A stretch of 64,000 bases of DNA. It comes from Bacillus sp. MYb209 (GTDB lineage: Bacteria; Bacillota; Bacilli; Bacillales; Bacillaceae_G). The position numbers were made by a program, and so were the translations under genes. This document shows positions 61,491 through 64,000 of this stretch, one piece after another (the stretch's first letter is position 1; the number at the start of each line of letters is the position of its first letter). The notes under the pieces were generated by a model. The model saw only the letters and a program-made list of their open reading frames with translations, was not told the origin of the DNA and ran no database searches. The DNA is taken from the NCBI RefSeq assembly GCF_002975175.1, contig NZ_PCNZ01000019.1, positions 37,568-101,567 of the forward strand, written 5' to 3'.

Positions 61491-61641
61491 CACAGCGTGT
61501 ATAAGTAGTGTTGGTAGCACTCTTATACCGTCCGCCTACTCTCGATAGGCAAACACTTGCTGTACTCTTACGAACTATTTTACAGTACGTAAGGGCTCCT
61601 TAGCAACAGTTTGCTTACACTTGGCATTCTGTTGCTTTTTT
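61491..61641 (+). ncRNA. Structured leader RNA ending in a terminator
   Basis: An outer stem (61492-61496 with 61559-61563) encloses two hairpins: 61499-61510 with 61518-61528 (one bulge) and 61534-61538 with 61546-61550, each with a 7-nt loop. A third hairpin is at 61567-61572/61588-61593. A fourth, 61603-61609/61629-61635, is followed by T6, which makes a terminator. It ends 24 bp before the next ATG. It could be an attenuating leader or a separate small RNA; a plasmid or phage RNA family should be checked. Confidence 0.6.
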
Positions 61642-61664
61642 GTTTATACAAAGGGGCCTATATA

Positions 61665-62498
61665 ATGAAGAAACGTATCGATGTTATCGCAAATGAAGTA
61701 TCCTTCCACAACTTATCATCATTCACAGATGTGGAAGAATTAAACAAAACTGTACGTACATACCGTGACACTATCCGTATGTCTATTAAGCGTACCGATG
61801 TACAATCTAAACTAATTGCATTACTTGAAATTTTAAAACGCCACAGTTGTAAATATGTAGGTGTTAGTTTCCTATGCAAAAATAGAATTGCTGCAAAGAT
61901 GGAAGTTTCATATAAAACTGTACAACGTTTAATGAAGAGACTTGTGGATTTAGAGATGATTAAGCAAGTTGCTATGAAGAGAACAAAAGATATGCTTCAA
62001 ACTTCTAACGCTATTATCATTCAACCAATTGTGGAAGAAATGTCCGACAAGGTAGATACAAAAAGTCCTACAAAGTGTCCTACCATTAAAACAACCCCTA
62101 TTTCCTTAAAACAAAATATAAAAGATATAAACAAACGTAATAGTAATAAGAATAGCAATACTCCAGAAGAGAATATTGAACAAGCTGATTTTGTCGCTCA
62201 CTGGGTACCAGAACGTTTTGTTTCTTTAACTAGCTCTTTTTACAGTGAATCTAAAACAATTCAAGAACTGTGGAAGGTCGTAAGACAATGCAATAAAGTT
62301 ACAAACTTCTCTACAGGTGATAAAGCATTTGATAAGGACCAAGAGCTTACAATCGGCTTAAAAGCTATTAAAGAGTTTGTTATGAAAATTAAATCTGGTA
62401 CAAAAATGAATAGGGGTAAATTTGCTTATTTCAATGGAATTGTAAATACCTTAATGGACAAGTTCTACTTTGATAGCGAGTTTATGGGAAATAAGTAA
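61665..62498 (+). CDS. Winged-helix replication- or regulation-type protein of a mobile element
   Basis: 277 residues. A winged-helix domain at about 45-130 has VSFLCKNRIAAKMEVSYKTVQRLMKRLVDLEMIKQ, the pattern of DNA-binding proteins on Bacillus phages and plasmids. A polar linker (about 145-175, with Lys, Asn and Ser) and a helical C-terminal domain follow. AAGGGG is eight bases before ATG 61665. It lies directly after the structured leader. Its role in replication or control of the element is inference. Confidence 0.75.
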   Translation: MKKRIDVIANEVSFHNLSSFTDVEELNKTVRTYRDTIRMSIKRTDVQSKLIALLEILKRHSCKYVGVSFLCKNRIAAKMEVSYKTVQRLMKRLVDLEMIKQVAMKRTKDMLQTSNAIIIQPIVEEMSDKVDTKSPTKCPTIKTTPISLKQNIKDINKRNSNKNSNTPEENIEQADFVAHWVPERFVSLTSSFYSESKTIQELWKVVRQCNKVTNFSTGDKAFDKDQELTIGLKAIKEFVMKIKSGTKMNRGKFAYFNGIVNTLMDKFYFDSEFMGNK

Positions 62499-62579
62499 TA
62501 ATTTCCATATAAAAAGTGTTATAATATTCATTATTATATTTTTAGTTAGTTTAAATTTCAGAGGGAGAATTTCTATTTT

Positions 62580-63629
62580 ATGAGGATTTATGAAGCGATT
62601 ATTTTATGTATGAAAACTTTCGCAAGATATTTGATTACAAAAATAAGAGAATATAAAGTGCATATGTTTGTGATTTTAGTAGTGCTAGCAATCTTTATTT
62701 GTGCATTTAGTTTAGAAATAAGTAATAACAAAGCTAATAGTTTTTTAGATAAGAGTTTCTGGTTGGATAGTCTGTTGCCAAATATAATAGCTGACATGAT
62801 AGGAATAATTTTCACTTCTTTTATTATAGCGGGCTTATTTTCTCGAAATAACAAACGAGCAGAGGAAAAAAGAATTTATGGTATATTAGGGAAAGACTAT
62901 CAAAAGCTAATTAATATTTTAAATAGAAACTATTTATATTTATTAAAAAAAGATGAAATATATTTATCTTCTTTCATTACAGATTACCCTATCAATTTCG
63001 AATTAAAATCAATAGCAAGGAAAAAAGATTCAACTATTGATTTTTCTTTATTAATTAAAACTTATAAGGCATGGGATGTCTCAACAGGTAGCCTAGTATA
63101 TGATAATTTTATTACGATGGTTCCTAAAATTGAAGAATGGGATAATCTCGTTTGGGATCACTTAAAGGATGTCGAGGAGTTATTTCGCAGAAAAAGAAAA
63201 ATGGAATTCAAATTAAAACAATTGGATGAAAACTCAGATGAATACAAAATGAAAATGCTTGAATATGATAAACTTAAAATAGAACTTCAGGACGCAGTAT
63301 TTATAGATACATCAATAGATAATAATTTATTAGATGTAGATGTTTCTGACGCTTTCACTGCTTGTTCCAAACTTTATAAAAGTAAAATTCAAGAGTTTTA
63401 TGACAAATACAACTTTATAATCCCAATTGATATAAGAGTGTCATTTGCAGAATTAGAAAAAAATTTGCTACATGCTTCGGGTACAATTCATTCCTATACC
63501 CGCCCTTTGCCTTCTAGCATTGCTGAAAACGTTAATACTGATGAACTTAAGAAAGAAATTTTACGCACTCTTGTAATTATCTCTCAAGAACTTGTACATC
63601 TATCAGGATATTTCAAAAATGTTAAATGA
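62580..63629 (+). CDS. Two-TM membrane protein of unknown function
   Basis: 349 residues. Two membrane helices near the N terminus (about 26-46 and 68-90) are followed by a large cytoplasmic helical domain with a charged coiled-coil stretch (about 200-240). It has no known motif. This layout recalls abortive-infection or anti-phage effectors, but there is no catalytic signature, so that is speculation. It lies within the inserted element. Confidence 0.7.
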   Translation: MRIYEAIILCMKTFARYLITKIREYKVHMFVILVVLAIFICAFSLEISNNKANSFLDKSFWLDSLLPNIIADMIGIIFTSFIIAGLFSRNNKRAEEKRIYGILGKDYQKLINILNRNYLYLLKKDEIYLSSFITDYPINFELKSIARKKDSTIDFSLLIKTYKAWDVSTGSLVYDNFITMVPKIEEWDNLVWDHLKDVEELFRRKRKMEFKLKQLDENSDEYKMKMLEYDKLKIELQDAVFIDTSIDNNLLDVDVSDAFTACSKLYKSKIQEFYDKYNFIIPIDIRVSFAELEKNLLHASGTIHSYTRPLPSSIAENVNTDELKKEILRTLVIISQELVHLSGYFKNVK

Positions 63630-63710
63630 TTATAAGATAATTATTGTGTAAAAAAGAACTTGCGGACAGTAATTGTAAATGAAATTTTAAAAGAAGCATT
63701 TATATAAATA

Positions 63711-63741
63711 AAACCGTCTCTTATTCAGAGTCGGTTTTTCT
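63711..63741 (+). terminator. Terminator after the two-TM protein gene
   Basis: An AAAACCG-CTC/GAG-CGGTTTT hairpin followed by T-rich sequence. Confidence 0.8.
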
Positions 63742-63928
63742 TTCTTTAACATTACATTTAGATTCTGCCTTGAACACCCCTATATCTCCAAAGCTTTTGA
63801 AGTATTTATAATCTCATTGGAGATGACGAACATAGATGTACAAACAAAAATAATTGTATGTACTGATGCTTTTCGATTAAATATGAAATTTAAAGTCGAT
63901 GAATTTGTTGATGTGAAATAATACAATA

Positions 63929-63958
63929 TTTACAGTTGTTGCATCAAATTGGTATGAT
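63929..63958 (+). promoter_or_regulatory. sigmaA-type promoter candidate
   Basis: TTTACA, an 18-bp spacer and TATGAT lie 28 bp before the ATG at 63987, with AAGGAGG in between. Confidence 0.6.
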
Positions 63959-63986
63959 TTAGGTATCACTTCAAGGAGGTCATTAC

Positions 63987-64000
63987 ATGAGTTACGATAC
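63987..64000 (+). CDS. Start of a gene cut by the window end
   Basis: AAGGAGG is six bases before ATG 63987, and the reading frame begins MSYD. A promoter lies just upstream. Too little sequence is present to name the product. Confidence 0.55.

Larger units (their letters stand above)
63630..63986. other. Intergenic gap with terminator and promoter
   Basis: A terminator (63711-63741) follows the membrane-protein gene. The rest includes a frame of about 32 codons at 63823-63921 without a good ribosome site. A sigmaA-like promoter (TTTACA at 63929-63934, 18 bp, TATGAT at 63953-63958) lies before the next gene. Confidence 0.6.

Noticed and set aside
61491-61641. tRNA or T-box interpretation of the hairpin cluster in the element leader
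   Set aside because: There is no TTC-type T-loop, no 7-bp acceptor stem and no T-box sequence. The arms do not fit tRNA geometry.
63823-63921. A 32-codon frame starting at ATG 63823
   Set aside because: The ribosome site directly abuts the ATG, the peptide matches no family I know, and it lies between a terminator and a promoter. I cannot support it as a gene.

Overview
The window is a chromosomal segment of a Bacillus cereus-group bacterium. The base composition is low-GC, AAGGAGG-type ribosome binding sites are strong, and the coding set is typical of the group: RacA, Spo0M, a GerPF-like spore protein, C1q-like spore-surface proteins, PrsA, and the kam lysine locus in the order kamA / sigma54 activator / yodPQRST. 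Three copies of a short repeat that I recognise as the group-specific bcr1 type are also present. No rRNA, tRNA or CRISPR array was seen.

Layout. 1-2.0 kb: sbcD and the start of sbcC, plus two small genes. 2.4-12.2 kb: catabolism. A 3-hydroxyisobutyryl-CoA hydrolase and a LysE-type exporter lie on the plus strand. A minus-strand operon reads 2-methylcitrate synthase, methylcitrate dehydratase, methylisocitrate lyase, acyl-CoA dehydrogenase, 3-hydroxyisobutyrate dehydrogenase and methylmalonate-semialdehyde dehydrogenase. Together they can take valine-derived intermediates to propionyl-CoA and on through the methylcitrate cycle. 12.6-17.4 kb: a HesB/YneR-like gene split by a bcr1-type insertion, an MFS transporter, a small Pro/His/Tyr-rich protein and a class A penicillin-binding protein with a tandem-repeat tail. 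17.8-29.4 kb: a loose accessory stretch of small hypothetical, spore-related and stress genes. It holds two LexA-like boxes, several terminators not attached to any ORF, a truncated C1q paralogue and a frameshifted integrase remnant. 29.4-31.7 kb: thioredoxin, a CDF metal exporter and a PAP2 phosphatase.

31.7-43.6 kb is a sporulation and lysine-degradation block. A small basic protein, a protein kinase and spo0M are translationally coupled. YozD, YodN, YozE and YokU follow, then kamA behind a clear sigma54 promoter, the PAS/AAA+ activator KamR, and yodPQRST for beta-lysine catabolism. Two perfect 16-bp palindromes sit just upstream of the kamR start and are good activator-site candidates. 44-51.5 kb: a decayed YjcZ-type peptide gene, a DUF4397 protein, a sporulation-type histidine kinase, YueI, an aldehyde dehydrogenase, a CorC/HlyC-type membrane protein and RacA.

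51.8-55.5 kb carries a two-gene McrBC-like system (AAA+ NTPase plus a DUF2357/PD-(D/E)XK nuclease-like partner), the clearest candidate defence module. 56-60.7 kb: an amino-acid antiporter, a two-gene OpuC/Yeh-type osmolyte ABC transporter and a YdcF protein. At about 61.39 kb an MFS transporter gene is cut off by unrelated DNA that runs to the window end. That DNA starts with a strongly structured, terminator-ended leader RNA, followed by a winged-helix protein, an unknown two-TM protein and the start of another gene. It is probably one end of an integrated prophage or plasmid-like element.
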